A program made the translations under genes and the position numbers. Shown here piece after piece: positions 38,743-48,098 of a stretch of 64,000 bases of DNA; the first letter of the stretch is position 1, and the number at the start of each line of letters is the position of its first letter. The DNA comes from Olleya marilimosa CAM030 (lineage in GTDB: Bacteria > Bacteroidota > Bacteroidia > Flavobacteriales > Flavobacteriaceae): positions 558,001 to 622,000 of the forward strand of contig NZ_JADR01000001.1 of assembly GCF_000518485.1 (NCBI RefSeq), given 5' to 3'. Under the pieces are notes generated by a model, which was given only the letters and a program-made list of their open reading frames with translations, was not told the DNA's origin and searched no databases.

Positions 38743-38804
38743 AAATGTATTGAATAAATCCAAATATATTTTAAAAACCGTTTGAGTAAATCAAGCGGTT
38801 TTTT
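38728..38804 (+). promoter_or_regulatory. his attenuator: antiterminator arm and terminator
   Basis: The terminator is a 10-bp stem (38776-38785 with 38791-38800, one G-U pair), loop GTAAA, then a T run to 38804. Its left arm can pair instead with ACTCAAGC at 38728-38735, inside the leader-peptide codons, using GTTTGAGT at 38780-38787 (8 pairs, one G-U). A ribosome stalled at the His codons would leave 38728-38735 free and favour antitermination; one at the stop codon would cover it and allow termination. Confidence 0.78.
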
Positions 38805-38874
38805 GTATTTATACACTTTCCTAAAGATTTACTCAAATTTTCAAAAAATCTAAAAAAAAATAAAAAAGAAAAAA

Positions 38875-39732
38875 ATGAGTAAATTAAAAATTGCAGTTCA
38901 AAAATCAGGAAGATTAAATGAGGATTCAATGCAAATCCTTAAAGACGTTGGTATTTCTATAGATAATGGTAAAGACCAATTAAAGGCTTCGGCTAAAAAC
39001 TTCCCATTAGAAATTTTTTATCTACGTAATGGTGATATTCCACAATACTTAAAAGATGGTGTGGTAGATGTTGCTATAATTGGAGAAAACGTGCTAATAG
39101 AAAAAGGAAATGATATTAAAATTGCTGAAAAATTAGGGTTTTCAAGCTGTAAAGTGTCTGTTGCAGTACCAAAAGGCGTAAAATATAATTCGGTTAAAGA
39201 TTTAGAAGGAAAACGCATTGCAACTTCATATCCAAATACTGTTAATCAGTTTTTAGAGAAAAATGGAGTTAAGGCTAACTTACACATTATTAACGGTTCC
39301 GTAGAGATTGCTCCAAATATTGGATTAGCAGACGCTATTGTAGATATTGTATCAAGCGGAAGTACACTATTTAAAAACAACCTGAAAGAAGCAGAAGTTA
39401 TTTTAAAATCAGAAGCTGTATTAGCGGTTTCTCCTCTAATTTCTAACGACAATCAAGCTATTCTTAACAGACTGCAATTCAGATTACAATCTGTTTTAAA
39501 AGCTAGACAATCTCGTTATGTATTATTAAATGCACCAAATAACAAGGTGGACGATATTATAAATATTTTACCAGGAATGAAAAGTCCAACGGTTTTACCA
39601 TTGGCAGAAGCAGGTTGGAGCTCAATCCACTCTGTAATTAATAAAAACGATTTCTGGGAAATTATAGACGAATTAAAACTAAATGGAGCAGAAGGTATTC
39701 TAGTTTGTCCAATTGATAACATGGTATTATAA
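38875..39732 (+). CDS. hisG: ATP phosphoribosyltransferase (long form)
   Basis: Committed step of histidine synthesis: condenses ATP with PRPP. It has 285 residues, the long form with a C-terminal regulatory ACT-like domain that binds histidine, so no HisZ is needed. Seen: LKIAVQKSGRLNEDSMQILKD at the N-terminus, DVAIIGENVLIE, the PRPP-binding region GLADAIVDIVSSGSTLFKNNL, and the regulatory tail ending in GAEGILVCPIDNMVL. Its stop overlaps the hisD start codon by one base. Confidence 0.96.
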   Translation: MSKLKIAVQKSGRLNEDSMQILKDVGISIDNGKDQLKASAKNFPLEIFYLRNGDIPQYLKDGVVDVAIIGENVLIEKGNDIKIAEKLGFSSCKVSVAVPKGVKYNSVKDLEGKRIATSYPNTVNQFLEKNGVKANLHIINGSVEIAPNIGLADAIVDIVSSGSTLFKNNLKEAEVILKSEAVLAVSPLISNDNQAILNRLQFRLQSVLKARQSRYVLLNAPNNKVDDIINILPGMKSPTVLPLAEAGWSSIHSVINKNDFWEIIDELKLNGAEGILVCPIDNMVL

Positions 39733-41015
39733 TGAAAACGATAATCAACCCAGAAAAAGCAACTTGGTCAAACATTTTGCAACGTCCAACACAAACTGTT
39801 AATGATATTGAAACTACGGTAACTCAAATTTTTGAGGATGTCCAACGTAATGGAGACCAAGCAATAGCAAAATACACGCAATTATTTGATGGAGTAGAAT
39901 TAGCGTCAAACACTGTAACTATTGAAGAAGTAGAAGCAGCAAGTGATAAAATTTCTACCGAATTAAAACAAGCCATACAACAAGCAAAAACAAATATTGA
40001 AACTTTCCACAGCGCACAAAAAACTAAAAAAGTTAGTGTACAAACTGTTGCTGGTGTTAATTGTTGGCAAGAAAAAAGAGCCATCCAAAAAGTAGGAATC
40101 TATATTCCTGCTGGTACTGCACCTTTATTTTCAACCGTTTTAATGTTAGCTGTTCCTGCTCAAATTGCAGGATGTAAAGAGATTGTATTGTGTTCGCCTC
40201 CAAATAAAGATGGAAAAATAGCTAACGAAATTTTATACACAGCGCAATTATGTGGCGTGACTAAAATTATTAAAGTTGGTGGTATTCAGGCTATTGCTGG
40301 ATTAACTTTTGGAACAGCATCTATTCCTCAAGTGTACAAGATTTTTGGTCCAGGAAATCAATTCGTAACTGTCGCTAAACAATTAGCGACTAAATATGGC
40401 GTAGCAATCGATATGCCAGCTGGACCAAGTGAGTTATTAGTCGTGGCAGACGATACTGCTAAGGCTAGTTATGTGGCTTCAGATTTGTTGTCTCAAGCAG
40501 AACATGGTAAAGACAGTCAAGTCATTTTAGTGTCTACCTCTCAAAATTTAATTAACGCTGTAGCGGAAGAAATAGAGGTTCAAATTAAAGCACTTCCAAG
40601 ACAAGATATTGCTAAACAAGCGATTGACAATTCTAAATCTATTTTAGTTGAAACTGATGCAATAGCCTTAGATTTAATTAATCAATATGGACCAGAACAC
40701 TTTATAGTTTGTACAAGTGATAATGATTTTTACGTTAACGGAATTGAAAATGCAGGATCAGTATTTATAGGTAATTACACACCAGAAAGTGCTGGAGATT
40801 ATGCTTCAGGAACTAATCACACACTGCCTACAAACGGATTTAGTAAAGCGTATTCTGGAGTAAATTTAGACAGTTTTACAAAAGCCATTACGTTTCAAGA
40901 AATTACTAAAGAAGGTATTCAAAATATTGGAAAAACTATAGAGTTAATGGCTGAAGCCGAAGGTTTACAAGCACATAAAAATGCAGTTTCAATTAGATTA
41001 AAAGATTTAAAATAA
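39732..41015 (+). CDS. hisD: Histidinol dehydrogenase
   Basis: Last two steps of histidine synthesis: NAD-dependent oxidation of histidinol to histidine, zinc-dependent. It has 427 residues. Seen: KVGIYIPAGTAPLFSTVLMLAVPA, FGPGNQFVTVAKQLA, DMPAGPSELLVVAD, the zinc-site region DLLSQAEHGKDSQVILVS, YGPEHFIV and ESAGDYASGTNHTLPT with the catalytic histidine. Its ATG overlaps the hisG stop by one base. Confidence 0.97.
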   Translation: MKTIINPEKATWSNILQRPTQTVNDIETTVTQIFEDVQRNGDQAIAKYTQLFDGVELASNTVTIEEVEAASDKISTELKQAIQQAKTNIETFHSAQKTKKVSVQTVAGVNCWQEKRAIQKVGIYIPAGTAPLFSTVLMLAVPAQIAGCKEIVLCSPPNKDGKIANEILYTAQLCGVTKIIKVGGIQAIAGLTFGTASIPQVYKIFGPGNQFVTVAKQLATKYGVAIDMPAGPSELLVVADDTAKASYVASDLLSQAEHGKDSQVILVSTSQNLINAVAEEIEVQIKALPRQDIAKQAIDNSKSILVETDAIALDLINQYGPEHFIVCTSDNDFYVNGIENAGSVFIGNYTPESAGDYASGTNHTLPTNGFSKAYSGVNLDSFTKAITFQEITKEGIQNIGKTIELMAEAEGLQAHKNAVSIRLKDLK

Positions 41016-41222
41016 TCAAACGTCATACTGAACTCGTTTTAGTGTCACACAAGCTTTAGATAATGAGACACTGAAACGAGTTCAGTGTGACGAAAGATTT
41101 GAAGCAAGGAATTAAATTAAGAAGTAAAGTTTAAATACTATCGTAACGTCATACTGAACTCGTTTCAGTATCACACAAATTCAGACAATAGAGAACTGCA
41201 ATTTATTCAGTAATTATAAAAA
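41016..41222. repeat. hisD-hisC intergenic fold-back repeat (family 1)
   Basis: Arms 41021-41046 and 41067-41092 are complementary over 26 bases with only two G-U pairs, enclosing a 20-base loop. A further single copy in the same direction as the left arm starts at 41147. The core is CATACTGAACTCGTTTCAGT. The family recurs at 42258, 45758 and 45970, all between his genes. Confidence 0.8.
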
Positions 41223-42257
41223 ATGAACACAACATTCAACATAAACAACCTAGTTAGAGCTAACATTATAGCTTTAAAACCATATTCATCTGCAAGAGAT
41301 GAGTTTAAAGGAACAGCAGATGTGTTTTTAGATGCCAACGAAAATCCGTTTGGAGAGTTAAATCGTTATCCAGATCCGCAACAATCTAAAATTAAGGAAA
41401 AATTATCTACCATTAAATCTGTAGAAACAAACCAAATTTTTATTGGTAATGGTAGCGATGAAGTTATCGATTTAGCCTTTCGTATTTTTTGCGAACCAGG
41501 AAAAGACAAAGTCTTAACTTTTACACCAACGTACGGAATGTACGATGTATCTGCAAACATCAATAATATAGAGGTGATTAAGCAACCTTTGATTAACGAT
41601 TTTCAAATTAACTTAAATCAATTACAACCGTATTTAGATTTTGAAGATGTAAAAATCATTTTTATTTGCTCGCCAAACAATCCAACAGGAAATAGTATCA
41701 ATACAGAAGATATTGAATACATTATTGAGAATTTTAACGGTATCGTAATTGTAGACGAAGCTTATATAGATTTCAGTTCACAAGCATCATTCATTAAAAA
41801 CATTAATAAATACAATAATCTAATTGTAAGTCAAACTTTTAGTAAAGCTTGGGGATTAGCAGGTGTTAGAGTAGGCGTTGCTTATGCTAGCGATGCTATT
41901 ATTGCACTTTACAATCGTGTAAAACCTCCTTATAACGTAAGCACTTTAAATCAAGAAGCAGTTTTAGAGTGTTTAAATAATCAATCTGAAGTGTCTAAAA
42001 ATATCGATATAATTCTTTCAGAAAGAACGAAGTTAAAAGACGCTTTAAATCAATTAGATATTGTTAAAAAAATATATCCAACAGATGCTAATTTTTTATT
42101 GGTTGAAGTTGATAATGCAGATAAAACCTACCAATATCTAATCGATAAAAAAGTAATTATTAGAAACAGAAATACTCAGGTTGAGAATTGTATTCGAATT
42201 ACTGTTGGAACTGCTGTTGAAAATGAGAGATTAATTGAAGCTTTAAAAAATATATAA
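41223..42257 (+). CDS. hisC: Histidinol-phosphate aminotransferase
   Basis: PLP-dependent transamination of imidazole acetol phosphate with glutamate. It has 344 residues. Seen: FLDANENPFGELNRYPDPQQ, GNGSDEVIDLAFRIFC, CSPNNPTGNSI, VIVDEAYIDFS, and the PLP lysine in SQTFSKAWGLAGVRVGVAYA. It begins after the repeat-filled gap from hisD. Confidence 0.95.
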   Translation: MNTTFNINNLVRANIIALKPYSSARDEFKGTADVFLDANENPFGELNRYPDPQQSKIKEKLSTIKSVETNQIFIGNGSDEVIDLAFRIFCEPGKDKVLTFTPTYGMYDVSANINNIEVIKQPLINDFQINLNQLQPYLDFEDVKIIFICSPNNPTGNSINTEDIEYIIENFNGIVIVDEAYIDFSSQASFIKNINKYNNLIVSQTFSKAWGLAGVRVGVAYASDAIIALYNRVKPPYNVSTLNQEAVLECLNNQSEVSKNIDIILSERTKLKDALNQLDIVKKIYPTDANFLLVEVDNADKTYQYLIDKKVIIRNRNTQVENCIRITVGTAVENERLIEALKNI

Positions 42258-42290
42258 CGTCATTCTGAGCTTGTTTCAGAATCTCACAAG
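42258..42290. repeat. Family 1 repeat between hisC and hisB
   Basis: A single copy of the CGTCAT-CTGA-CTTGTTTCAG type starts immediately after the hisC stop codon and ends 12 bases before hisB. Related copies lie at 41021, 41147, 45758 and 45970. Confidence 0.75.
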
Positions 42291-42301
42291 AACATATAAT
42301 C

Positions 42302-43441
42302 ATGAAAAAAGTACTATTCATAGACAGAGACGGAACTTTGGTATTAGAACCACCTGTGGATTATCAACTAGATAGTTTAGAGAAATTAGAGTTCTACCCA
42401 AAAGTATTTCAATACATGGCTAAAATAGCTTCAGAGCTAGATTTTGAGCTAGTTATGGTAACCAATCAAGATGGTTTAGGAACCGATTCTTTTCCTGAAG
42501 ATACCTTTTGGCCTGCGCAAAACAAAGTAATTTCAGCATTCGAAAAAGAAGGTGTTGTTTTTTCTGAAGTGTGTATAGACAAAACATTTCCGCATGAAAA
42601 TGCCGAAACTCGCAAGCCTAGAACAGGTTTGTTAACGAAGTATTTTGATAAAGCTGAATACGATTTAGAAAACTCGTTTGTTTTAGGTGATCGCATTACA
42701 GACATGGAATTGGCTAAAAACCTTGGAGCAAAAGGTATATTCTTATCTGAAGATCCTGAATTAGGAGCTGATGAAATTGAAAGTTCAAAACAAGCCATTT
42801 TTGACTGTATCGCATTAACAAGTACAGATTGGAAAGCGATTTACGAGTTTTTAAAACTAAATGATCGTGTAGAAGAAATCACGCGTAATACCAACGAAAC
42901 CAAGATTTACATTAAATTAAACCTTGACGGTTCTGGTAAAAATAATATCGATACTGGTTTAAAGTTTTTCGACCACATGTTAGACCAAATTGGTCGTCAT
43001 GGCGCAATGGATTTAACCATAAAAGTTGATGGCGATTTAGAGGTTGATGAGCATCATACTATTGAAGATACTATGATTGCTTTGGGCGAATTATTCAACA
43101 AAGCATTAGGTAATAAATTAGGGATTGAACGTTACGGTTTTTGTTTACCTATGGACGACTGCTTAGCACAAGTAGCTGTTGACTTTGGAGGTAGAAACTG
43201 GTTAGAATGGGAAGCCGATTTTAAACGTGAAAAAATAGGCGATATGCCAACCGAAATGTTTTTCCACTTGTTTAAATCGTTTACAGATGGTGCAAAATGC
43301 AATTTAAATATTAAAGCTGAAGGCACTAATGAACACCACAAAATTGAAGGCATTTTTAAAGCTTTTGCAAAAGCAATGAAAATGGCTGTAAAACGTGATG
43401 CTAATAAAATGTTTTTACCATCAACTAAAGGAATGCTTTAA
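42302..43441 (+). CDS. hisB: Bifunctional histidinol-phosphatase / imidazoleglycerol-phosphate dehydratase
   Basis: Two steps of histidine synthesis in one protein of 379 residues. The N-terminal HAD phosphatase (about 1-170) shows [11 protein letters not shown] with the nucleophile aspartate, [22 protein letters not shown] and [17 protein letters not shown]. The C-terminal dehydratase (about 185-379) shows [30 protein letters not shown] and [17 protein letters not shown] with the metal-binding histidines. The two-domain fusion is as in Escherichia coli. Confidence 0.96.
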   Translation: MKKVLFIDRDGTLVLEPPVDYQLDSLEKLEFYPKVFQYMAKIASELDFELVMVTNQDGLGTDSFPEDTFWPAQNKVISAFEKEGVVFSEVCIDKTFPHENAETRKPRTGLLTKYFDKAEYDLENSFVLGDRITDMELAKNLGAKGIFLSEDPELGADEIESSKQAIFDCIALTSTDWKAIYEFLKLNDRVEEITRNTNETKIYIKLNLDGSGKNNIDTGLKFFDHMLDQIGRHGAMDLTIKVDGDLEVDEHHTIEDTMIALGELFNKALGNKLGIERYGFCLPMDDCLAQVAVDFGGRNWLEWEADFKREKIGDMPTEMFFHLFKSFTDGAKCNLNIKAEGTNEHHKIEGIFKAFAKAMKMAVKRDANKMFLPSTKGML

Positions 43442-43583
43442 GTCGAAGTAAATTAAATTAACGTCACTTCGAGTGATTTGTGAAGTATGAGCAAATTGTA
43501 TCGAGAAGCATATAAAAATAAGTTCTCGATATAAAATTGCTAAATAGCAATTTTACTCGAACTGACGTAACAAAAGCTATAAA
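43442..43583. repeat. hisB-hisH intergenic fold-back repeat (family 2)
   Basis: A 106-base element at 43462-43567 starts CGTCACTTCGAGTG and ends CACTCGAACTGACG-like on the opposite side; the ends (43462-43510 and 43521-43567) are imperfectly complementary. An inner hairpin of AAATTGC/GCAATTT at 43534-43553 is present. The same element recurs at about 45846-45950, between hisF and hisIE. Confidence 0.75.
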
Positions 43584-44165
43584 ATGAAATTAGTAATAAT
43601 AAATTACGGAGCAGGTAATATAAAAAGCATCCAATTTGCCTTTAAACGCTTAGGTTACGATGCCATTTTATCTAATAATCCAGATGAGATTAAAGCAGCA
43701 GACAAAGTCATTTTTCCTGGTGTTGGTGAGGCAAGTTCTGCAATGAAAATGTTAAAAGAAAGCGGTTTAGACACTTTAATTCCAACATTAAAACAACCAG
43801 TTTTAGGGATTTGTTTAGGTATGCAACTCATGTGTAAATCTTCAGAAGAAGGTAACACCAAAGGTTTGGGTATTTTTGATGTAGATGTCAAGCGTTTTAA
43901 CAATACCGTTAAAGTACCACAAATGGGATGGAATACCATTACGGATTTAAAATCAGATTTGTTTAAAGGTATCAAAAACCAAGAGTTTATGTATTCCGTA
44001 CATAGTTTTTATGCCGAAAATTGTAAAGAAAGTATTGCAACTACTACTTATAGTATAGACTTTGCTTCGGCATTAAAACACAATAATTTTTATGGTGTAC
44101 AATTTCATCCAGAAAAAAGCAGTACTGTAGGAGAACAAATATTAAAGAATTTTATCGAGCTATAG
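43584..44165 (+). CDS. hisH: Imidazole glycerol phosphate synthase subunit HisH
   Basis: Glutaminase subunit that feeds ammonia to HisF. It has 193 residues. Seen: NYGAGNIKSIQFAFKRLG at the N-terminus, FPGVGEASSAM, the nucleophile cysteine in PVLGICLGMQLMCKSSEEG, and the catalytic His-Glu in GVQFHPEKSS. It is the fifth gene of the his operon. Confidence 0.96.
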   Translation: MKLVIINYGAGNIKSIQFAFKRLGYDAILSNNPDEIKAADKVIFPGVGEASSAMKMLKESGLDTLIPTLKQPVLGICLGMQLMCKSSEEGNTKGLGIFDVDVKRFNNTVKVPQMGWNTITDLKSDLFKGIKNQEFMYSVHSFYAENCKESIATTTYSIDFASALKHNNFYGVQFHPEKSSTVGEQILKNFIEL

Positions 44166-44172
44166 CTCAAAA

Positions 44173-44190
44173 TTCTGAAGTAATTCAGAA
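44173..44190 (+). repeat. Small hairpin between hisH and hisA
   Basis: TTCTGAA, a GTAA loop, then TTCAGAA form a perfect 7-bp hairpin in the 53-base gap. No T tract follows, so it is not a terminator; it could be a processing or stability element. Confidence 0.55.
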
Positions 44191-44218
44191 AATATTATAA
44201 CAATAAAAAGCTAAAAGA

Positions 44219-44953
44219 ATGAGAATAATACCAGCAATAGATATTATAGACGGAAAGTGTGTGCGTTTGACAAAAGGCGATTACAATACAACCAAAATAT
44301 ACAATGAAAACCCATTAGAAATCGCTAAGCAATTTGAAGATGCAGGAATTGAGTACTTGCATATGGTTGATTTAGAAGGTGCTAAAGCATCTCATGTAGT
44401 AAATTATAAAGTCTTAGAGCAAGTCGCATCTAAAACCAACCTTAAAATCGATTTTGGAGGTGGTTTAAAAACAGATAACGACATCATTACAGCCTTTAAC
44501 TCAGGAGCTAAACAAATTACAGGAGGAAGTATAGCTGTTAAAAATAGAGATGCTTTTGAGGGTTGGATACGCAAATATGGCTCTCAGAAAATAATTCTTG
44601 GAGCAGATTGTAATAACGAAAAAATTGCAATTAGTGGTTGGTTAGAAGAGAGTAGCTTGGAAGTGATTCCGTTTATAAAAGATTACCAAAAACAAGGTAT
44701 ACAATATGTGGTCTGTACAGATATTTCCAAAGATGGCATGTTAGAAGGACCTTCTTTAGAGTTGTATAAAAATATTATTGAACAATGTAGTAATGATAGT
44801 TCAGGTCAGTCAGTTAAGTTAATTGCATCAGGTGGAGTTACTACCATTGAAGATTTAGAAAAGCTAGCAGATATTGGATGTGAAGGCGTTATTATTGGAA
44901 AAGCATTGTATGAAAACAGAATTACTTTAAAAGAATTAGAACGCTTTTTATAA
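44219..44953 (+). CDS. hisA: Phosphoribosylformimino-AICAR ribotide isomerase
   Basis: Isomerises ProFAR to PRFAR in a (beta/alpha)8 barrel of 244 residues. Seen: the catalytic Asp in [46 protein letters not shown], and [21 protein letters not shown] with the second catalytic Asp. The next gene, hisF, starts one base after its stop. Confidence 0.96.
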   Translation: MRIIPAIDIIDGKCVRLTKGDYNTTKIYNENPLEIAKQFEDAGIEYLHMVDLEGAKASHVVNYKVLEQVASKTNLKIDFGGGLKTDNDIITAFNSGAKQITGGSIAVKNRDAFEGWIRKYGSQKIILGADCNNEKIAISGWLEESSLEVIPFIKDYQKQGIQYVVCTDISKDGMLEGPSLELYKNIIEQCSNDSSGQSVKLIASGGVTTIEDLEKLADIGCEGVIIGKALYENRITLKELERFL

Positions 44954-44954
44954 T

Positions 44955-45710
44955 ATGCTAACAAAACGAATCATACCATGCTTAGACATCAAAGACGGAA
45001 GAACCGTCAAAGGTGTCAATTTTGTAAACCTTCGTGATGCAGGAGATCCTGTGGAATTAGCGAAGCAATACGCTTTAAAAGGTGCAGACGAATTAGTGTT
45101 TTTGGATATTTCAGCGACACTAGAAGGTCGAAAAACCATGATTGATATGGTTTTAAAAGTCGCAGAACACGTTAATATTCCGTTTACAGTTGGAGGTGGC
45201 ATTTCTTCAATCGCAGATGTTGATGTATTATTAAAATCTGGTGCTGATAAAGTATCCATCAATTCTTCAGCAGTAAAAAGACCAGAATTAGTTAACGAGT
45301 TGGCTAATAAATTTGGTAGCCAATGTGTTGTGGTTGCTATAGATGCTAAGCAAATTAATGGTGAATGGATAGTACATTTAGCAGGTGGAAGTATTCCAAC
45401 CGATTTAAATTTATTTGATTGGGCTAAAGAGGTTGAAAGTAGAGGTGCAGGAGAAATTTTGTTTACTTCCATGAATAACGATGGTACCAAAGCAGGTTTC
45501 GCAAACGAAGCTTTAGCTAAGTTATCAGAAACTTTGAATATTCCTATAATAGCTTCTGGTGGAGCAGGAACAGTTCAGCATTTTGTAGATACTTTCAAAG
45601 AAGGAAAAGCTGACGCAGCATTGGCTGCAAGCGTATTTCATTTTGGTGAAATTGCAATACAAGATTTAAAAGAAGCATTAAGAGAAAATAATATAGAAGT
45701 TAGAATGTAA
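44955..45710 (+). CDS. hisF: Imidazole glycerol phosphate synthase subunit HisF
   Basis: Cyclase subunit that uses ammonia from HisH to make imidazole glycerol phosphate and AICAR. It has 251 residues. Seen: [39 protein letters not shown]-type N-terminus (residues 2-40) with catalytic Asp, [26 protein letters not shown], and [16 protein letters not shown], where the second catalytic Asp is the one in NNDGT. Confidence 0.96.
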   Translation: MLTKRIIPCLDIKDGRTVKGVNFVNLRDAGDPVELAKQYALKGADELVFLDISATLEGRKTMIDMVLKVAEHVNIPFTVGGGISSIADVDVLLKSGADKVSINSSAVKRPELVNELANKFGSQCVVVAIDAKQINGEWIVHLAGGSIPTDLNLFDWAKEVESRGAGEILFTSMNNDGTKAGFANEALAKLSETLNIPIIASGGAGTVQHFVDTFKEGKADAALAASVFHFGEIAIQDLKEALRENNIEVRM

Positions 45711-46058
45711 CACGTCATAGTTAACTATTGGAACTGACGACATAGAAATAATCGTAACATCATACTGAACTTGTTTCAGTATCACATAAAATAAAGAAGA
45801 ATATATTGGTTTGTATTACAAGAAACCAATAAAAACAGCACATTACGACACTTCGAGTGGTTTGTGAAGCAGGAGCAAATTGTATCGAGAAGCACAATAA
45901 AATAAGTTCTTCATACAAAATTGCAGAAAGTGCAATTTCACTTAAACTGACGACGCAGAAATAATACAACATCATACTGAACTTGTTTCAGTATCGCATA
46001 ATTAAGAAAATATTGCTAAAAAAACACAATGTATTTAGCGATACCAATACATAACAAG
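45711..46058. repeat. hisF-hisIE intergenic repeat cluster
   Basis: This 348-base gap holds no gene. It contains family 1 copies at about 45758-45786 and 45970-46000 (core CATACTGAACTTGTTTCAGT in both), one family 2 fold-back element at about 45846-45950, and short terminal fragments reading AACTGACGACATAGAAATAA near 45732. The two family 1 copies flank the family 2 element in the same orientation. The unit probably arose by insertion; no transposase is present. Confidence 0.75.
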
Positions 46059-46661
46059 ATGACTATAGATTTCAACAAAAACAATGACGGTTTAGTACCA
46101 GCAGTAATTCAAGATGCCACAACAAAAAACGTATTGATGTTGGGTTATATGAATGAAGAAGCGTTTAATAAAACTAAAGAAACCAAATTGGTTACTTTTT
46201 TTAGCAGAACCAAAAATCGTTTATGGACTAAAGGTGAAGAAAGCGGAAACGTATTAAACCTGGTTGATATTAAACTAGATTGTGACAACGACACCTTATT
46301 AATACAAGTAAAACCAAAAGGACCAACATGTCATACAGGAAACGATACGTGTTGGAATGAGTCTAATTCTGAGAACTTCGGTTTTATTTCAAAATTAGAA
46401 AATACTATTGAAAGTAGAGTAGCAGCGGGAAATACCGAGAAATCTTATGTTGCCTCATTATTTGCTTCAGGTATAAATAAAGTAGCACAAAAAGTTGGTG
46501 AAGAGGCTGTAGAAGTTGTTATTGAAGCAATGGATAACAATGACGATTTATTTTTAAGTGAAAGTGCAGATTTACTGTTTCATTATTTAATGTTATTGCA
46601 AGCTAAAGGATTTAAGCTTAATGATGTTGTAGATGTATTAAAAGGAAGAGAAAAAAAATAA
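46059..46661 (+). CDS. hisIE: Bifunctional phosphoribosyl-AMP cyclohydrolase / phosphoribosyl-ATP pyrophosphatase
   Basis: Steps two and three of histidine synthesis fused in 200 residues. ATG 46059 gives the usual HisI start (MTIDFNKNNDGLVPAVIQD); a frame start at 46029 adds ten atypical residues. HisI part: MLGYMNEEAFNKT, FFSRTKNRLWTKGEESGN, and the zinc cysteines in LDCDNDT and GPTCHTGNDTCW. HisE part: KVGEEAVEVVIEAMDN and ESADLLFHYLMLL. It ends the his operon. Confidence 0.96.
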   Translation: MTIDFNKNNDGLVPAVIQDATTKNVLMLGYMNEEAFNKTKETKLVTFFSRTKNRLWTKGEESGNVLNLVDIKLDCDNDTLLIQVKPKGPTCHTGNDTCWNESNSENFGFISKLENTIESRVAAGNTEKSYVASLFASGINKVAQKVGEEAVEVVIEAMDNNDDLFLSESADLLFHYLMLLQAKGFKLNDVVDVLKGREKK

Positions 46662-46668
46662 ACATATA

Positions 46669-46698
46669 AAACTGTCGCTAATTTATTAGCGACAGTTT
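46669..46698 (+). terminator. Hairpin at the end of the his operon
   Basis: A perfect 13-bp stem (46669-46681 with 46686-46698) with a 4-base loop lies 7 bases after hisIE. The following T tract is weak, so termination efficiency is uncertain. Confidence 0.65.
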
Positions 46699-46760
46699 AT
46701 CTAATGAAATAATAGAAAGTTTAATCGTGCATTAGAACCACGTAAAACCGTTATGTGTTA

Positions 46761-48005
46761 TTAATTAGATGTGTTTTTTATTATTGCTAATGTTTGCTCT
46801 AGCCAATCTTTACTGTAGTCCAAAGCAATTTCTGGAGTGACACCTTTCCCTTCGTAAGCTAAATACTCATTAAAATCCATATCTGTAGGAGTAATGTTAA
46901 AATTACCAGAAGGTGTATTGTAATTGTAACCATAATTCATTCCGTAAGCGATAATTCCTCTTGTTGTTTGACCTAAATGTGTTGCATTTTTAAGCGCTTT
47001 TAGTTTTAAAGTAAATTGCTCTCCATTACTTCCTGTAAAGCAGTTGGTTAAAATATAAACGTTTTTCTTTTTTAATAATTTTAAAAAAGGATCAGATAGT
47101 TTACTGTTTCCACCACGATTACTTCTTAAATCTACAATTACATTTTTAGCTGTTAATACTTTTTTTGTTTTAGCATAAAAGGCTTTAAATGCTGTTTTAT
47201 TAGCTTTACTAAAAGAACTGAAATTACCGAAATATAAATATTGAGTATCTGGAGTTAATTGTTTAAATTCCCAATCCGACTGATTTTTAATAGGTAATTC
47301 TTCATTATTAAAACTGTTTTCTTTTTTATACATCCAAAGGCGTCCATTTTCAAAAGATATACTTTTTACAAAACCAGGAGATCTAGTTATTGGATCATAG
47401 TAGTATAGGTTATACTTAATCCCGTTGGTCTGATTTGCATAAATTATAATTTGTCCAGCATCCCATTGTTTTAGATGACTTTTTAAAACAACACCTATAA
47501 AAGTGTCACTATCATTTTGTTTGTAAATTCCAATTGTAAGATTTTCACCATAATTGTATATACCTTCAAAATCTTGTGTAGATTTTTTAGACAATTTGGT
47601 TTCCAAATCATTTAAGTTTTGTTTAGTTTTTGGATGATTTTTAAAAGCATCACTAGCTTTAAAAATGTTTAGTTTTAAAGTGTCTTTTGAATCTTCTTTA
47701 CTAATAAGTGTTTTATTAAAGTTTAATGAGGCATGCACATCATTAACAATTATCATTTGTTGTAGTAACATTTTATAACAATCCTCAATCAAAACATTTT
47801 GTTTCATTTTGTTAGCTAGTCTTGTATAGGTTGTTTCAAATTCTATAGCTTTTTCTTCCTTAATTTGTTTTTTAAAGGAAGGCATAGCTTTTATTTTTTC
47901 GACTAAAAAGTCTAAATCGGTTTTGCAATCGCAAGTTTCGGTTTGAGAAAAAGCAAGCTGACTTGAAGTAAAAAAAAGGACTAAAATTAAACTGATTTTT
48001 TTCAT
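46761..48005 (-). CDS. Exported S41-family protease-like protein
   Basis: Protein of 414 residues with a signal peptide (ending LAFSQ near residue 21) and cysteines at CDCKTD. The C-terminal half has the C-terminal-processing-protease pattern: VIVDLRSNRGGNSKLSDPFL, YILTNCFTGSNGEQFTLKLKALKNATHLGQTTRGI, where the serine after GS is the probable nucleophile. No PDZ domain is evident. It is likely periplasmic. It lies 93 bases downstream of a LytTR regulator on the same strand. Confidence 0.85.
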   Translation of the reverse strand: MKKISLILVLFFTSSQLAFSQTETCDCKTDLDFLVEKIKAMPSFKKQIKEEKAIEFETTYTRLANKMKQNVLIEDCYKMLLQQMIIVNDVHASLNFNKTLISKEDSKDTLKLNIFKASDAFKNHPKTKQNLNDLETKLSKKSTQDFEGIYNYGENLTIGIYKQNDSDTFIGVVLKSHLKQWDAGQIIIYANQTNGIKYNLYYYDPITRSPGFVKSISFENGRLWMYKKENSFNNEELPIKNQSDWEFKQLTPDTQYLYFGNFSSFSKANKTAFKAFYAKTKKVLTAKNVIVDLRSNRGGNSKLSDPFLKLLKKKNVYILTNCFTGSNGEQFTLKLKALKNATHLGQTTRGIIAYGMNYGYNYNTPSGNFNITPTDMDFNEYLAYEGKGVTPEIALDYSKDWLEQTLAIIKNTSN

Positions 48006-48098
48006 AATTAATAGGTTTTAATTGATTAAACTTTCTGAAACAAAGATAGTTTTACAATCAACTAAAAGTCAGTAATAATAGGTCTTTGGGACGAAATG

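Noticed and set aside
44173-44190. hisH-hisA hairpin as a terminator
   Set aside because: No T tract follows and the operon continues with hisA 29 bases later.
41016-46058. his operon repeats as a CRISPR array
   Set aside because: Copies are few, separated by genes, fold back on themselves, and have no regular spacers or cas genes.
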